A stretch of DNA of 64,000 nucleotides, taken from Marinibium conchae. Its GTDB lineage: Bacteria > Pseudomonadota > Gammaproteobacteria > Enterobacterales > Alteromonadaceae. Location: positions 124,001 to 188,000 of the forward strand of contig NZ_JADNRN010000004.1 in NCBI RefSeq assembly GCF_015595035.1, in the 5' to 3' direction. Positions 29,890-42,057 of the stretch are shown piece by piece (within the stretch, counting starts at the first letter, position 1; each line of letters starts with the position of its first letter). The position numbers were made by a program, and so were the translations under genes. The notes under the pieces were generated by a model. The model did no database searches and was not told the DNA's origin. It was given only the letters and a program-made list of their open reading frames with translations.

Positions 29890-32088
29890 ATGCAAACTCA
29901 CTATATAAATAAAGGCACGCTTTCTGTTGCCTCCGTACTGTTTGATTTTATAGAAAATAATGCACTGCCTAACTCGGGCACGACGTCCAATGAATTTTGG
30001 ACTGGCTTTGAAAGCATCCTTGAAGATTTAATCCCGTTAAACCAAGCTCTCTTGGCTGAACGAGCAAACTTGCAAGCTAAGATCGACAGTTTTCATCAAG
30101 AAAACAATCAAGCCAGTGCAGCTGAATACAAGGCATTTCTCCAATCTATTTCATATTTAGTTGAAGCGCCAGAAGCACAAGCCATTCGAACTGAAAATGT
30201 CGATGACGAAATAGCGCGTATGGCTGGTCCTCAGTTAGTCGTTCCAATTAATAACTCACGCTATGCCCTTAACGCCGTTAACGCTCGTTGGGGCAGTCTA
30301 TACGACGCATTATACGGTACTGACGTTATAGACGATGAAGGTGGCGCCGAAGCTGGAAAGGGTTATAACCCTAAACGAGGGGCGAAGGTAATTGCGAAAG
30401 CGCGCAATTACTTAGACACCATTGCGCCACTGGAGAAGGGTTCACATGCTTCTTCCATAAATTATGCCCTCACCGATTCGGGTTTAGTTGTAAGCTTTGA
30501 AAATGGCGAAAGAAGCGAACTAAAAGACCCAGAGCAACTTGTTGGTTTCACCGGTAACAAGCTTAGCCCCGACACGATTTTAATAAAGCATAATGGCTTG
30601 CACGCAGAGCTTCAATTTGATGCAGAGCATGCAATTGGAAAGTCTGACCCAAGTCATCTCAAAGATATACTCTTAGAATCAGCGCTGACCACTATTATGG
30701 ACTGCGAAGATAGCGTAGCCGCTGTTGATGCTGAAGACAAAACCCTTGTTTATCAAAATTGGCTAGGCCTTATGCAAGGGAGTCTTAGCGTTGAAGTGGA
30801 AAAAAACGGTAAGACTTTCACTCGAAAGATGAACGCAGATCGCGAGTACAGAGCCTTTCCTACCCAAGGTGATGCAACGCTCACCCTGTCGGGACGAAGT
30901 CTTATGTTTATTCGAAATGTTGGGCACCTGATGACTAACGATGCCGTTCTTTTCAATGGAAACGAAATTCCCGAGGGCATAATGGATGCCGTGATCACTA
31001 GTTTAATTGCCAAACATGACATACAAAACAACAGTGCTTACAAAAATGCGAAACAAAATAGCATTTATATCGTCAAGCCAAAAATGCACGGTGCCGACGA
31101 AGTTGCCTTTACTAACACCTTATTTGCGCGCGTCGAAAACATGCTGTCTTTGCCTAAAAACACTATTAAAATGGGCATCATGGATGAGGAGCGCCGTACA
31201 AGCCTCAATCTAGCAGCCTGCATACAGGCAGCAAACGAACGCGTAGTATTTATCAATACAGGTTTCTTAGATCGCACTGGCGATGAGATTCACACTAGTA
31301 TGCTCAAAGGCTGCTTTGCACCGAAGGCAGAATTAAAAGCACGTCCGTGGATTAATGCATACGAGTTAGCTAACGTAGCTACAGGCCTAAACTTTGGCTT
31401 ATCGGGTAAGGCGCAAATTGGCAAAGGCATGTGGCCTATTCCAGACCAAATGGCTAATATGATGGAAGCAAAAACAGTGCATCCAAATGCAGGCGCTAAT
31501 ACCGCTTGGGTTCCGTCACCTACCGCCGCAACCCTACATGCCCTTCACTATCATGAAATTGACGTTTTCGGTGTACAAAAAGGTATTCAAAGTGATAACA
31601 AAAACAGTCATTTAGACTATCTCGATAAAATACTCGACATCCCTTTAATGGCAAAGGATCGCGAGCTGAGTTCACAAGAAATCACGCGCGAACTTGATAA
31701 CAACGTACAGGGTATTTTGGGATACGTAGTACGTTGGGTACATCAAGGTATCGGTTGTTCAAAAGTACTCGACATAAATAACGTTGGGCTGATGGAAGAC
31801 AGGGCGACTTTGCGTATAAGTAGCCAACATATTGCTAATTGGTTGGAGCACAAACTTGTAACTACTGATCAGGTCCTAGAATCATTAGAACGTATGGCAA
31901 TACTTGTTGATGCTCAAAACAGCGATGATGATGACTATGTTCCGATGACGCCAAACACTAAAGAGTCGATTGGCTTCCAAGCAGCTAAAGACCTAATATT
32001 GTTAGGAAAAGAGCAACCTTCTGGCTATACAGAACCACTTTTGCACAAACGCAGAAAGGAAATGAAGGCCAAATTAGCGCAAAGTTAA
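29890..32088 (+). CDS. glcB: malate synthase G
   Basis: I chose ATG 29890, spaced 8 bases from AAGG; it gives a 732-residue product starting MQTHYINKGTLSVASVLFDF, colinear with GlcB (723 in E. coli). Signatures include ALNAVNARWGSLYDALYGTD, LESALTTIMDCEDSVAAVD and MGIMDEERRTSLNL. Family knowledge: it condenses glyoxylate with acetyl-CoA to malate, the second step of the glyoxylate shunt started by AceA upstream. No terminator is obvious before the leu promoter. Confidence 0.96.
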   Translation: MQTHYINKGTLSVASVLFDFIENNALPNSGTTSNEFWTGFESILEDLIPLNQALLAERANLQAKIDSFHQENNQASAAEYKAFLQSISYLVEAPEAQAIRTENVDDEIARMAGPQLVVPINNSRYALNAVNARWGSLYDALYGTDVIDDEGGAEAGKGYNPKRGAKVIAKARNYLDTIAPLEKGSHASSINYALTDSGLVVSFENGERSELKDPEQLVGFTGNKLSPDTILIKHNGLHAELQFDAEHAIGKSDPSHLKDILLESALTTIMDCEDSVAAVDAEDKTLVYQNWLGLMQGSLSVEVEKNGKTFTRKMNADREYRAFPTQGDATLTLSGRSLMFIRNVGHLMTNDAVLFNGNEIPEGIMDAVITSLIAKHDIQNNSAYKNAKQNSIYIVKPKMHGADEVAFTNTLFARVENMLSLPKNTIKMGIMDEERRTSLNLAACIQAANERVVFINTGFLDRTGDEIHTSMLKGCFAPKAELKARPWINAYELANVATGLNFGLSGKAQIGKGMWPIPDQMANMMEAKTVHPNAGANTAWVPSPTAATLHALHYHEIDVFGVQKGIQSDNKNSHLDYLDKILDIPLMAKDRELSSQEITRELDNNVQGILGYVVRWVHQGIGCSKVLDINNVGLMEDRATLRISSQHIANWLEHKLVTTDQVLESLERMAILVDAQNSDDDDYVPMTPNTKESIGFQAAKDLILLGKEQPSGYTEPLLHKRRKEMKAKLAQS

Positions 32089-32111
32089 TAATAAAAAGTG
32101 CTTTTAGCATG

Positions 32112-32140
32112 TTGACCCAACAGGCTTTGGCAAGTAAAGT
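32112..32140 (+). promoter_or_regulatory. predicted leu operon promoter
   Basis: TTGACC (32112-32117) and TAAAGT (32135-32140) are separated by 17 bases, placing the start of the leader RNA near 32147, about 30 bases before leuL. The -10 region is embraced by a 10-bp inverted repeat at 32126-32167. Confidence 0.5.
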
Positions 32141-32167
32141 GTCGGTATTGAAATAAAACTTGCCAAA
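32126..32167. promoter_or_regulatory. 10-bp inverted repeat across the leu promoter
   Basis: TTTGGCAAGT (32126-32135) and ACTTGCCAAA (32158-32167) are perfect complements separated by 22 bases. They straddle the predicted -10 box and transcription start. If the promoter call is right, only the right arm is transcribed, so this would be a DNA operator rather than an RNA hairpin. Confidence 0.45.
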
Positions 32168-32178
32168 AAGGGATTGAA

Positions 32179-32259
32179 ATGAAAAATTTATCATCAAAAA
32201 ACACAATTTCATCAATTTCTTTTCTCCTGCTACTGATGGACGCTTCAGTGCACGGGTAA
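32179..32259 (+). CDS. leuL: LeuL, leu operon leader peptide
   Basis: A 26-codon ORF starts at ATG 32179, preceded by AAGGGA. It contains four consecutive leucine codons, CTC CTG CTA CTG (32224-32235), and ends with Val-His-Gly-stop 20 bases before a terminator hairpin. It lies just upstream of leuA. Family knowledge: ribosome stalling at such codons in leucine starvation prevents termination. It is shorter than routine gene callers report. Confidence 0.9.
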   Translation: MKNLSSKNTISSISFLLLLMDASVHG

Positions 32260-32302
32260 GTAATACTGATTAAAAAAACCCGTGCCAAGCACGGGTTTTT
32301 TG
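32250..32302 (+). promoter_or_regulatory. leu attenuator: competing antiterminator and terminator
   Basis: The terminator is ACCCGTGC (32278-32285) with GCACGGGT (32289-32296), preceded by a run of A and followed by T. The identical octamer GCACGGGT also occurs at 32250-32257, formed by the last codons and stop of leuL. That copy can pair with the same 32278-32285 segment as an antiterminator. A ribosome stalled at the Leu codons leaves it free; a ribosome at the stop codon covers it. Confidence 0.88.
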
Positions 32303-32391
32303 TATGTATACGTAAGTAAAACGAGCGACAAGTAGCCCATGACAAGCTTTCCAGCTTGCCTTAAATGTAAGATATTAACGAGTAGCAAAGA

Positions 32392-35041
<2,650 letters not shown>

Positions 35042-35060
35042 GTAAAGGGAAGGAAAAATT

Positions 35061-36461
35061 ATGGCTCAAACCCTTTATGACAAAGTATTCAACGCTCATA
35101 TCGTAGAGCAGTTAGGTGAAGACACCTTGCTCTACATCGACAGGCATTTGATACATGAAGTGACTTCACCGCAAGCCTTTGCAGGATTAAATGAAAAAGG
35201 ACGAAAAGTACGTCGTCCTGACCTGACTTTCGGCACCATGGATCACAGCATTTCAACACGCTCCTTGGCACTTGATGCCTGTGGTCCACAAAATAAATTA
35301 CAGTTACAAACACTGGCAATAAACTGCGAGCAGCATAATATCGAACTGTATCCTGTCGGCCATAAGAACCAAGGAATAGTGCACGTAATTGGCCCACAAC
35401 TCGGTCTAATTCAACCGGGCATGACGGTTGTTTGTGGTGATAGCCATACTGCTACTCATGGCGCTTTTGGTGCCTTAGCCTTTGGTATTGGCACCTCTCA
35501 AGTCGAACACGTACTGGCAACCCAAACCTTGAAACAAAGCAAAGCCAAAAGCATGAAGGTAGAAGTAAGTGGTTCTTTACCGCTTGGCGTTACAGCTAAA
35601 GATATCATTCTTGCGATTATTGGCGAAATTGGCCATGCCGGTGCTACAGGTCATGTTATCGAGTATTGTGGTCAAGCAATCAGCGAGCTGTCAATGGAAG
35701 AGCGCATGACCATCTGCAATATGAGTATCGAAGCTGGCGCTAAAGCTGGCCTAATTGCTCCAGACAATAAAACAGTCGACTATTTACAAGGCCGTGAATT
35801 TGCACCGAAAGGCGCACAATTTGATGAGGCCCGTCAATATTGGGAAAGTCTATACTCCGACGACAACGCCGAGTTTGATGCTGTTGTTGTACTTCAAGCA
35901 AAAGACATCGAACCGCAAATTACTTGGGGTACGAACCCCGGGCAGGTTGTTGGCGTGAATCAAGCAATACCATCGCCAGATGACTTTGACGACCCTATTG
36001 AGAAAGAGTCGGCAATTAAAGCACTTAAATATATGGGCTTAGAAGCAGGTCAGACTTGGGATGATGTTAAAGTCTCTCACGTATTTATCGGTTCGTGTAC
36101 GAATAGTCGAATCGAAGACTTACGTGCAGCAGCTACAGTAGCGGCAAAAGGCAAAGTTAAAAGTGATATCACTGCTATTGTCGTGCCTGGTTCGGTAGAA
36201 GTTAAACAGCAAGCCGAAGAAGAGAAGCTCGACAAAGTATTTATTGATGCTGGCTTTGAATGGCGCTTACCAGGTTGCTCAATGTGTTTAGGAATGAACG
36301 ACGACATTCTTCAGCCAGGCGACAGATGTGCCTCAACGAGTAACCGGAACTTTGAAGGTCGCCAAGGCCGAGGCGCACGAACTCACCTCGTTAGCCCCGA
36401 AATGGCTGTGGCTGCAGCAATACAAGGTAACTTCACCGATTCCAGAAAATTTGAAGCTTAG
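35061..36461 (+). CDS. leuC: 3-isopropylmalate dehydratase, large subunit
   Basis: The 466-residue aconitase-family protein has [20 protein letters not shown], and the 4Fe-4S ligands appear as Cys in FIGSCTNSR and the pair in [11 protein letters not shown]. It forms a heterodimer with LeuD and isomerises 2- to 3-isopropylmalate. It lies 19 bases after leuB, with an AAGGGAAGG ribosome binding site. Confidence 0.97.
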   Translation: MAQTLYDKVFNAHIVEQLGEDTLLYIDRHLIHEVTSPQAFAGLNEKGRKVRRPDLTFGTMDHSISTRSLALDACGPQNKLQLQTLAINCEQHNIELYPVGHKNQGIVHVIGPQLGLIQPGMTVVCGDSHTATHGAFGALAFGIGTSQVEHVLATQTLKQSKAKSMKVEVSGSLPLGVTAKDIILAIIGEIGHAGATGHVIEYCGQAISELSMEERMTICNMSIEAGAKAGLIAPDNKTVDYLQGREFAPKGAQFDEARQYWESLYSDDNAEFDAVVVLQAKDIEPQITWGTNPGQVVGVNQAIPSPDDFDDPIEKESAIKALKYMGLEAGQTWDDVKVSHVFIGSCTNSRIEDLRAAATVAAKGKVKSDITAIVVPGSVEVKQQAEEEKLDKVFIDAGFEWRLPGCSMCLGMNDDILQPGDRCASTSNRNFEGRQGRGARTHLVSPEMAVAAAIQGNFTDSRKFEA

Positions 36462-36530
36462 GCACAAGAGCATCAATTTATGCGAGCGCCTGAGCGCTTC
36501 AATAGAAAGAATGAACAAAAGAGAAAAATA

Positions 36531-37130
36531 ATGACTGGATTTACGAGCTTACGCGGTAAAGCTGCGCCACTAGACCAAGCAAATATTGATACTGATCAGA
36601 TAATTCCAAAACAATTTCTAACCGGTGTCACTCGCGCAGGCTATGGTAAGCATTTGTTTCATGATTGGCGCTATCTCGATTTGCATGAGCAAGAGCCAAA
36701 CCCCGACTTTGCGCTTAACAAAGATCAACATAAAGGCGCAAAAGTGTTACTAGCACGTGAAAACTTCGGTTGTGGTTCAAGTCGTGAACATGCACCATGG
36801 GCGCTCGCTGATTTTGGCTTCGAATGTATTATCGCGACAAGTTATGCAGATATTTTTTACGGAAACTGTATAAATAATCAATTGCTGCCGATAACCTTAT
36901 TAAGTGCTGAGATGGATGCGCTTTTTGCAGCTGTAAATGAAGACCCATCTGTGGAGTTTCATATCGATTTAGAGAGCCAAAGCGTAGTGGTTGGAAGCTT
37001 GTCTTTTACCTTCGATATTGCTGAGCATCATAAGCAAAATATGTTAAAAGGGCTTGATGCTATTGGCCAAACTCTCGAGTACGACACAAGTATCAGTCAA
37101 TTTGAAGCTGCCAGACCACAATGGTTGTAG
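36531..37130 (+). CDS. leuD: 3-isopropylmalate dehydratase, small subunit
   Basis: I chose ATG 36531, giving 199 residues starting MTGFTSLRGKAAPLDQANID, which matches LeuD (201 in E. coli). An in-frame ATG at 36480 would add a charged 17-residue tail. Motifs IDTDQIIPKQFL and NFGCGSSREHAPWAL are diagnostic. It completes the isomerase with LeuC and is the last leu gene; a terminator follows. Confidence 0.96.
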   Translation: MTGFTSLRGKAAPLDQANIDTDQIIPKQFLTGVTRAGYGKHLFHDWRYLDLHEQEPNPDFALNKDQHKGAKVLLARENFGCGSSREHAPWALADFGFECIIATSYADIFYGNCINNQLLPITLLSAEMDALFAAVNEDPSVEFHIDLESQSVVVGSLSFTFDIAEHHKQNMLKGLDAIGQTLEYDTSISQFEAARPQWL

Positions 37131-37163
37131 CTAATCTTCATTATTGACTATACTTTTATATTA

Positions 37164-37191
37164 AAAAACATACCTTGGCGAGTATGTTTTT
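37164..37191 (+). terminator. terminator of the leu operon
   Basis: AAAAACATAC (37164-37173) pairs with GTATGTTTTT (37182-37191) around CTTGGCGA. The arm contains the A-run and U-run expected of an intrinsic terminator, although the GC core is weak. Confidence 0.6.
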
Positions 37192-37271
37192 CCTGCTAAT
37201 GAAAAGTGGTTTAGGGTGTATAATTTGAGCACTTTTTCGAAGCGCGTGTACAGGAAATTTTTTAAGAATAT

Positions 37272-38543
37272 ATGGCTAGCATAATATCAATTTCTGATCT
37301 CACTTTAGGTATGTACGTCGAACAAGTCGTAAAGCAAAAAGGTAATGTTCGTATAAAGAGCAGAGGTTTGGTCAAAAGCCAAGCCGTTCTCGATGCGCTT
37401 AAGAAAAAGGGGATCCTTGAAGTTGAGGTTGATTTTGAGAAATCTAAGCTTCCTCCATCGGAAACTAAGCCTGAAACCAAGAAAGAGCCCGTAGAAGCGT
37501 TTGACGACAGCGCGCATATGGAAAACCCAAATGCACCAGTACTTAAGCCTGAAACCGAGGATAGTCATCCTCTCATTCCAGCCACAGCCATAAACCCGAT
37601 TCTTCACCAAGAGTCACTACAACAAGCTAACGAACTCTATGGTCAAGCCAAAGAGGTGCAGCAAGAGTTTGTGAAACAACTACGCTCAGGTGCCACTCCT
37701 AAGCTTAAAGAGCTTAATAACTTATCGCAGGACATTATTGACTCTGTTTTCGACAACGCAGATGCTTTGTCTTGCCTCATTATGCTGAAAGACTCCGAAG
37801 AGTACTTAGTTGAACATGCGTTGAACTGCTCAATCCTGTTAGCAATTTTTGCCAGTTCTCGAAAAATGTCGCAGGCTGAGATTGAAGATCTCACCATGGC
37901 AGGCCTGCTTATGGATTTAGGTATGGCTTCGCTACCTCGAGAATTACTCACCAAAACAAATGATTTTAGCGAAGCAGATTGGACGATGATCCGCAGTCAT
38001 GTAGATATTGGGCTTGAGTTAATCGAACGTATCGACGACGTTGCTCCGATAGTACTTGATGTGATCGCAAACCATCATGAAAGAGTGAACGGCAGTGGCT
38101 ACCCGAAAGCAAAAACCGCCTCCGAAATTAGCATATATTCACAGATGGCTGCCATTGTTGATAGTTATGACGCGATGATTTCCGACCGTGGTTACCGTAG
38201 TTCAGACAACGCCACAGTGGCGCTTAAAAAACTAGAACAAGACGAATCCCTCGATCGTGATTTGGTAAAAGAATTTATTCACGCTATTGGTTTGCACCCA
38301 GTCGGCTCGCTAGTACAACTAGAAAGCCAAAAGTTAGCGATTGTAAGTCAGCGCCAAGCAGCGCATCCACTCGACCCTATCGTGATGGTGTTTTACTCTT
38401 TAAAAACGCAATTACATACCGAAATTCAACGCTTAGATCTCAGCACTACCGACGACAATATTATAACAGGAGTAAGGCCTGAAGAATTCAGCATGAACTT
38501 AAGTAAATTCTTCAAGAATGCCTTTATGCCAAAAGCTGGTTAA
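37272..38543 (+). CDS. DUF3391 plus HD-GYP-like protein with altered HD dyad
   Basis: The 423-residue protein has an N-terminal DUF3391 domain (about 5-60: SDLTLGMYVEQVV), an acidic linker, and an HD-GYP domain (about 170-330). The HHE and GSGYP motif (H268, H269, G276-Y277-P278) is present. The HD dyad normally read as HD(I/L)GK is M214-D215 in LLMDLGM. Family knowledge: HD-GYP enzymes hydrolyse cyclic di-GMP using these metal ligands. Loss of one His may reduce or abolish catalysis, leaving a sensor. It is convergent with gspAB, whose GspB shares the DUF3391 domain. Confidence 0.88.
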   Translation: MASIISISDLTLGMYVEQVVKQKGNVRIKSRGLVKSQAVLDALKKKGILEVEVDFEKSKLPPSETKPETKKEPVEAFDDSAHMENPNAPVLKPETEDSHPLIPATAINPILHQESLQQANELYGQAKEVQQEFVKQLRSGATPKLKELNNLSQDIIDSVFDNADALSCLIMLKDSEEYLVEHALNCSILLAIFASSRKMSQAEIEDLTMAGLLMDLGMASLPRELLTKTNDFSEADWTMIRSHVDIGLELIERIDDVAPIVLDVIANHHERVNGSGYPKAKTASEISIYSQMAAIVDSYDAMISDRGYRSSDNATVALKKLEQDESLDRDLVKEFIHAIGLHPVGSLVQLESQKLAIVSQRQAAHPLDPIVMVFYSLKTQLHTEIQRLDLSTTDDNIITGVRPEEFSMNLSKFFKNAFMPKAG

Positions 38544-38551
38544 GCTTCAAA

Positions 38552-39784
38552 CTACCAATTGGTGAGCGCATTCATGGTGAAGACCTCATCTTCAAATGCC
38601 AGCACCACTGATTGTGGTTCGATGTTCACTAACTGCAATCCTTCAGCAATGTAATCCCCTTCCATTAAACGTCGGCCATTGATTCTTACCCAACGATTTT
38701 CAGCATTCGATGAATATAAATGAGCTGAAAACTGCATAGACGGGATCTTAGTCTGCAAAGCTATAGATAACTGGTCTATACGAGGAAGATCTTGAAAGGA
38801 ATCATTATTCGATTGCCGAGCAGGATTACCCGATATGTATTCACCATTGTTGGCGCGACTTAAGTCTGTCTCAGGGCTAGCGGTAAATTCAGAATTTTCG
38901 TCAATCTCAGCAGCAGCTTGGTTTACTTTATTGAGTAAGTCGGCAGAAAGGCCTGATAACGATGATTCTTCAGAGCCTTGAACGCTAAACAAATCATTCG
39001 AGGTCAGCTCTCTCCCCTGCTCGTCGGCCAAGTCGCTCAAGTCTATATCACTCCCCTCTTGGTAACCCAAGACAATAGGGGCTGGAATAGATTCTGCAGC
39101 TTCGGCTTGCTCCTCTCTCGAGGGGGTAGACATTTGCGTTTCTTTGCTATCAGCGGCTGCCGTGTTGACACTCTGCTCTTCAAGTAACTGTTGTTGAGCG
39201 TCTATCAGCATTTGCGCTTTCTTTAAGACTTCTTCATTGGAAGCAGCTCTTTCAGCATCAGGTATCGAAGCAATGTAGCGACTATCTTGTATAGCCGATA
39301 TCCATTGTCCTGTATGCGATAGGCTCCAGCCAACACATAAGCCGCCGAGTAACAGGATAGACAACAAACTCACCTTCTTACCATAAAGTTGCCAAGCAGA
39401 TGGCAAAGAATCGGACGAAGGCATAAACAAAGAACGATGATGTAATTGTTCGGCGGCAGTCGATGCTTTGGCTATTTGCCGCTCATTACGTAACAACTGC
39501 TGGGTTGGCGTTATTGCTGGTTGGCTAGCCAATTCTTGAGCGTTAGAGTCATATGTATCAACTTGCCGCTGATGAAAGTCTTGCGCCTCAGAGCCTAGGT
39601 CAATCCCAACACTTTGAGATAGGTCTATTTCAAGCTCAGTAACACCCATTTCAACTAGGCCTTTTATCATTTCGGGTGATCGTATCATGCCAACTTTACG
39701 AATTTTTACTGGGCCGTGCTGCTCAACTACTTTGTGAACCATCATTCCGGGTTGAAGTGCTGATACCGGCATAAGCTTAAGCAT
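38552..39784 (-). CDS. gspB: GspB-type secretion protein with N-terminal DUF3391 domain
   Basis: I chose the ATG at 39784, 5 bases after GGAGG; a TTG four codons upstream is unlikely. The 410-residue protein has a DUF3391 domain (4-57: VSALQPGMMVHKVVEQHG), a Gln-rich linker, and one membrane helix (138-156). A long acidic periplasmic stretch ends in a C-terminal GspB domain (about 335-405: WVRINGRRLMEGDYI). Family knowledge: GspA-GspB help insert the type II secretin through peptidoglycan. DUF3391 is usually found on HD-GYP proteins, so its presence here is unusual. It overlaps gspA by 8 bases. Confidence 0.85.
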   Translation of the reverse strand: MLKLMPVSALQPGMMVHKVVEQHGPVKIRKVGMIRSPEMIKGLVEMGVTELEIDLSQSVGIDLGSEAQDFHQRQVDTYDSNAQELASQPAITPTQQLLRNERQIAKASTAAEQLHHRSLFMPSSDSLPSAWQLYGKKVSLLSILLLGGLCVGWSLSHTGQWISAIQDSRYIASIPDAERAASNEEVLKKAQMLIDAQQQLLEEQSVNTAAADSKETQMSTPSREEQAEAAESIPAPIVLGYQEGSDIDLSDLADEQGRELTSNDLFSVQGSEESSLSGLSADLLNKVNQAAAEIDENSEFTASPETDLSRANNGEYISGNPARQSNNDSFQDLPRIDQLSIALQTKIPSMQFSAHLYSSNAENRWVRINGRRLMEGDYIAEGLQLVNIEPQSVVLAFEDEVFTMNALTNW

Positions 39785-40688
39785 AAAAACCTCCAACTAC
39801 TGCACCCACAACTACCGAGGAAACAAAAGTGCTAATAAATATTTTTTTCCAGCGCTCATTTTCACGCTGTTGCACAATGTCCTCGCCTAACACTTGGTAA
39901 CTAGCGGCCATGATAAGTTGATGTTTAATCGTCGGTTTTTGCATGGTGTAAGCCAAAGTCATGGCCTTATCGCATAACAAATTAATGACTCTTGGAATAC
40001 CACCACTAATCGTAAACAGGGTATTCAGTGCTGTTTTTGCAAAAATATTCGGGTTTCCGTTAGCCACATGTAAGCGATGCGCCACATATAAGGCTACCTC
40101 ATCTTTTGTAAGTGGCAGTAAGTGATAACGAGCCGTAACACGCTGTGCTAGTTGGCGAAGTTCATTGCGCCTTAGTAAGTGCTGAAGTTCCGGTTGGCCA
40201 ATCAACACAACTTTAAGTAATTTTTCGCGCGTGGTTTCGAGATTTGTTAGCAACCTTAATTGCTCCAATACCTCAGGCATAAGGTGTTGTGCTTCGTCGA
40301 TAATCAATACAGTACTGATATTGTTTGCATGGTTGTCGGCAAGCTTGCGTAATATCATGTCGGTAAAACTCTTCAAGCTGCTAGTTTGAGCTTCATAAGC
40401 AATACCTAGCTCATCACAAACCGTGGCTAATAGTTCCAGCGCGGAAAGCGTAGGATTGAGGATCACCGCTGTTTGGGTGTCGTCGGATAAGTCTTGTAAA
40501 AGCTTGCGCGACACAGTTGTTTTACCCGTGCCGACTTCACCCGTGAGCATGACAAATCCACCTGATTCTTTTAAACCAAAAGTGAGGTGGGCGAGCGCCT
40601 CCCGATGACGGGGGCTCATAAATAGGTAGTCGGGATTTGGGGCGATTGAAAAAGGGTTGTCCGCTAACCCAAAATAGCTTAAATACAC
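39777..40688 (-). CDS. gspA: GspA/ExeA-type AAA ATPase of type II secretion
   Basis: The 303-residue protein starts at GTG with YLSYFGLADNPFSIAPNPDY, the classic ExeA/MshM opening. Walker A is GEVGTGKTT (50-58) and Walker B VLIIDEAQHL. A C-terminal membrane helix (about 283-301) ends the protein. The peptidoglycan-binding domain of long ExeA proteins is absent, which makes it shorter than Aeromonas ExeA. The coupled gspB gene supports GspA rather than MshM. The core gsp genes are not in this window. Confidence 0.87.
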   Translation of the reverse strand: MYLSYFGLADNPFSIAPNPDYLFMSPRHREALAHLTFGLKESGGFVMLTGEVGTGKTTVSRKLLQDLSDDTQTAVILNPTLSALELLATVCDELGIAYEAQTSSLKSFTDMILRKLADNHANNISTVLIIDEAQHLMPEVLEQLRLLTNLETTREKLLKVVLIGQPELQHLLRRNELRQLAQRVTARYHLLPLTKDEVALYVAHRLHVANGNPNIFAKTALNTLFTISGGIPRVINLLCDKAMTLAYTMQKPTIKHQLIMAASYQVLGEDIVQQRENERWKKIFISTFVSSVVVGAVVGGFYA

Positions 40689-40815
40689 GTAATCTGCGCT
40701 TCGATAATTATCCTTGGGATAAACTAGCGAGTATCACGCTTTAAGTCAATGCTTGTAGGGTTTTGCTTGCAATTGATGTAAACTACGCGCATTAAAAGCG
40801 ATAGTTAAGAGACTT

Positions 40816-42057
40816 ATGTTTGACCAACTCGATTTAGACGACGATCTGTGTAAAGCAGTCGCCGAAATGGGCTACGCTAGCCCCACCAGTATTCAGTCTT
40901 TAGTCATTCCAGATGCAATGGAAGGCAAAGACATTATGGCCGAGGCGCCTACCGGCACTGGCAAAACAGCTGCATTTTTGCTGCCTGTTTGTCAGTTTTT
41001 ACTAGACTACCCGAGACGTGAACCAGGGTCATCCCGCGTACTGATTTTAGTGCCTACTCGTGAACTGGCCAACCAAGTGCATGAGCAAGCTCTTGCCATC
41101 ACCAAATTTACCGACTTAAGTTGTGGCGTTATTACCGGTGGCATAAATTATGGCACCGACCGAGACACGCTGTCGAGCCACTGCGATATTCTTGTTGCGA
41201 CACCGGGGCGTTTGTTTGAACACATTGAACAAGAGAGCTTTGATTGTCGGGATGTTGAGTCGCTGATACTGGACGAAGCCGACCGCATGCTCGACATGGG
41301 CTTCTCGTCAATCGTTCATCAAATTGCAAGCGAGGCTCGCTGGCGCAAACAAAGTATGCTCTTCTCAGCAACGCTCGAAGGCCGAGGTGTGCGTGAGTTT
41401 GCCAAAGAGTTGTTGAACGAACCGGTTATGCACTCAGCGAACCCGTCGAGAAAAGAAAAAAACAAAATCATTCAGTGGTATCACTTAGCCGATGATCTTA
41501 CGCATAAAAACGCTATATTGATGCATCACTTACAACACACTATCACGTCGTGCATCGTGTTTGTAAAAACGCGTGAGCGTTTACACAATCTAAAAGACTA
41601 CCTGCAATCGCAAGACATCAAAGTAACTTACTTACAGGGTGAGATGCCACAAGATAAACGCAACGCCGCATTGGAAAGCTTCAAAACTGGCGCAACCAAT
41701 ATCTTGATTGCCACCGATGTGGCAGCTCGCGGCATCGATGTTCAGAATATTAGCCATGTTATTAACTACGACATGCCTAGAAGCGCCGATGTTTTTGTGC
41801 ATCGTATAGGGCGAACGGGCAGAGCAGGAGCTAAAGGCACAGCAATATCTATTGTTGAAGCACATGATTTTGAAATGGTAGGTAAGGTCGAGCGTTACAC
41901 TAAAGAAGTATTAAAGTCGCGTTTTATTAAAGACTTACGTCCAAAAAACAAGCCACCACAAGTGACTAAAAAGAAAAAAGTGAAAACGCCGGCTAAATCC
42001 AAATCAAAGACTAAAGCTAAATCGAAGACTAGGTCAAAGAGCAAAAAGGCGAAATAA
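40816..42057 (+). CDS. srmB: DEAD-box RNA helicase SrmB
   Basis: The 413-residue helicase has motif I APTGTGKT, DEAD (LDEADRML), SAT (FSATLEGRG) and motif VI HRIGRTGRAG. The N-terminal phrase IMAEAPTGTGKTAAFLLPVC and LDYPRR are closest to SrmB. Family knowledge: SrmB assists early 50S ribosome assembly. The last 30 residues are a Lys/Ser/Thr-rich low-complexity tail likely to bind RNA. The stop overlaps the rdgB ATG by one base. Confidence 0.92.
   Translation: MFDQLDLDDDLCKAVAEMGYASPTSIQSLVIPDAMEGKDIMAEAPTGTGKTAAFLLPVCQFLLDYPRREPGSSRVLILVPTRELANQVHEQALAITKFTDLSCGVITGGINYGTDRDTLSSHCDILVATPGRLFEHIEQESFDCRDVESLILDEADRMLDMGFSSIVHQIASEARWRKQSMLFSATLEGRGVREFAKELLNEPVMHSANPSRKEKNKIIQWYHLADDLTHKNAILMHHLQHTITSCIVFVKTRERLHNLKDYLQSQDIKVTYLQGEMPQDKRNAALESFKTGATNILIATDVAARGIDVQNISHVINYDMPRSADVFVHRIGRTGRAGAKGTAISIVEAHDFEMVGKVERYTKEVLKSRFIKDLRPKNKPPQVTKKKKVKTPAKSKSKTKAKSKTRSKSKKAK

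Noticed and set aside
39777-40688. MshM (MSHA pilus) identity for the AAA ATPase
   Set aside because: The overlapping gspB gene points to GspA, and no msh genes are present.
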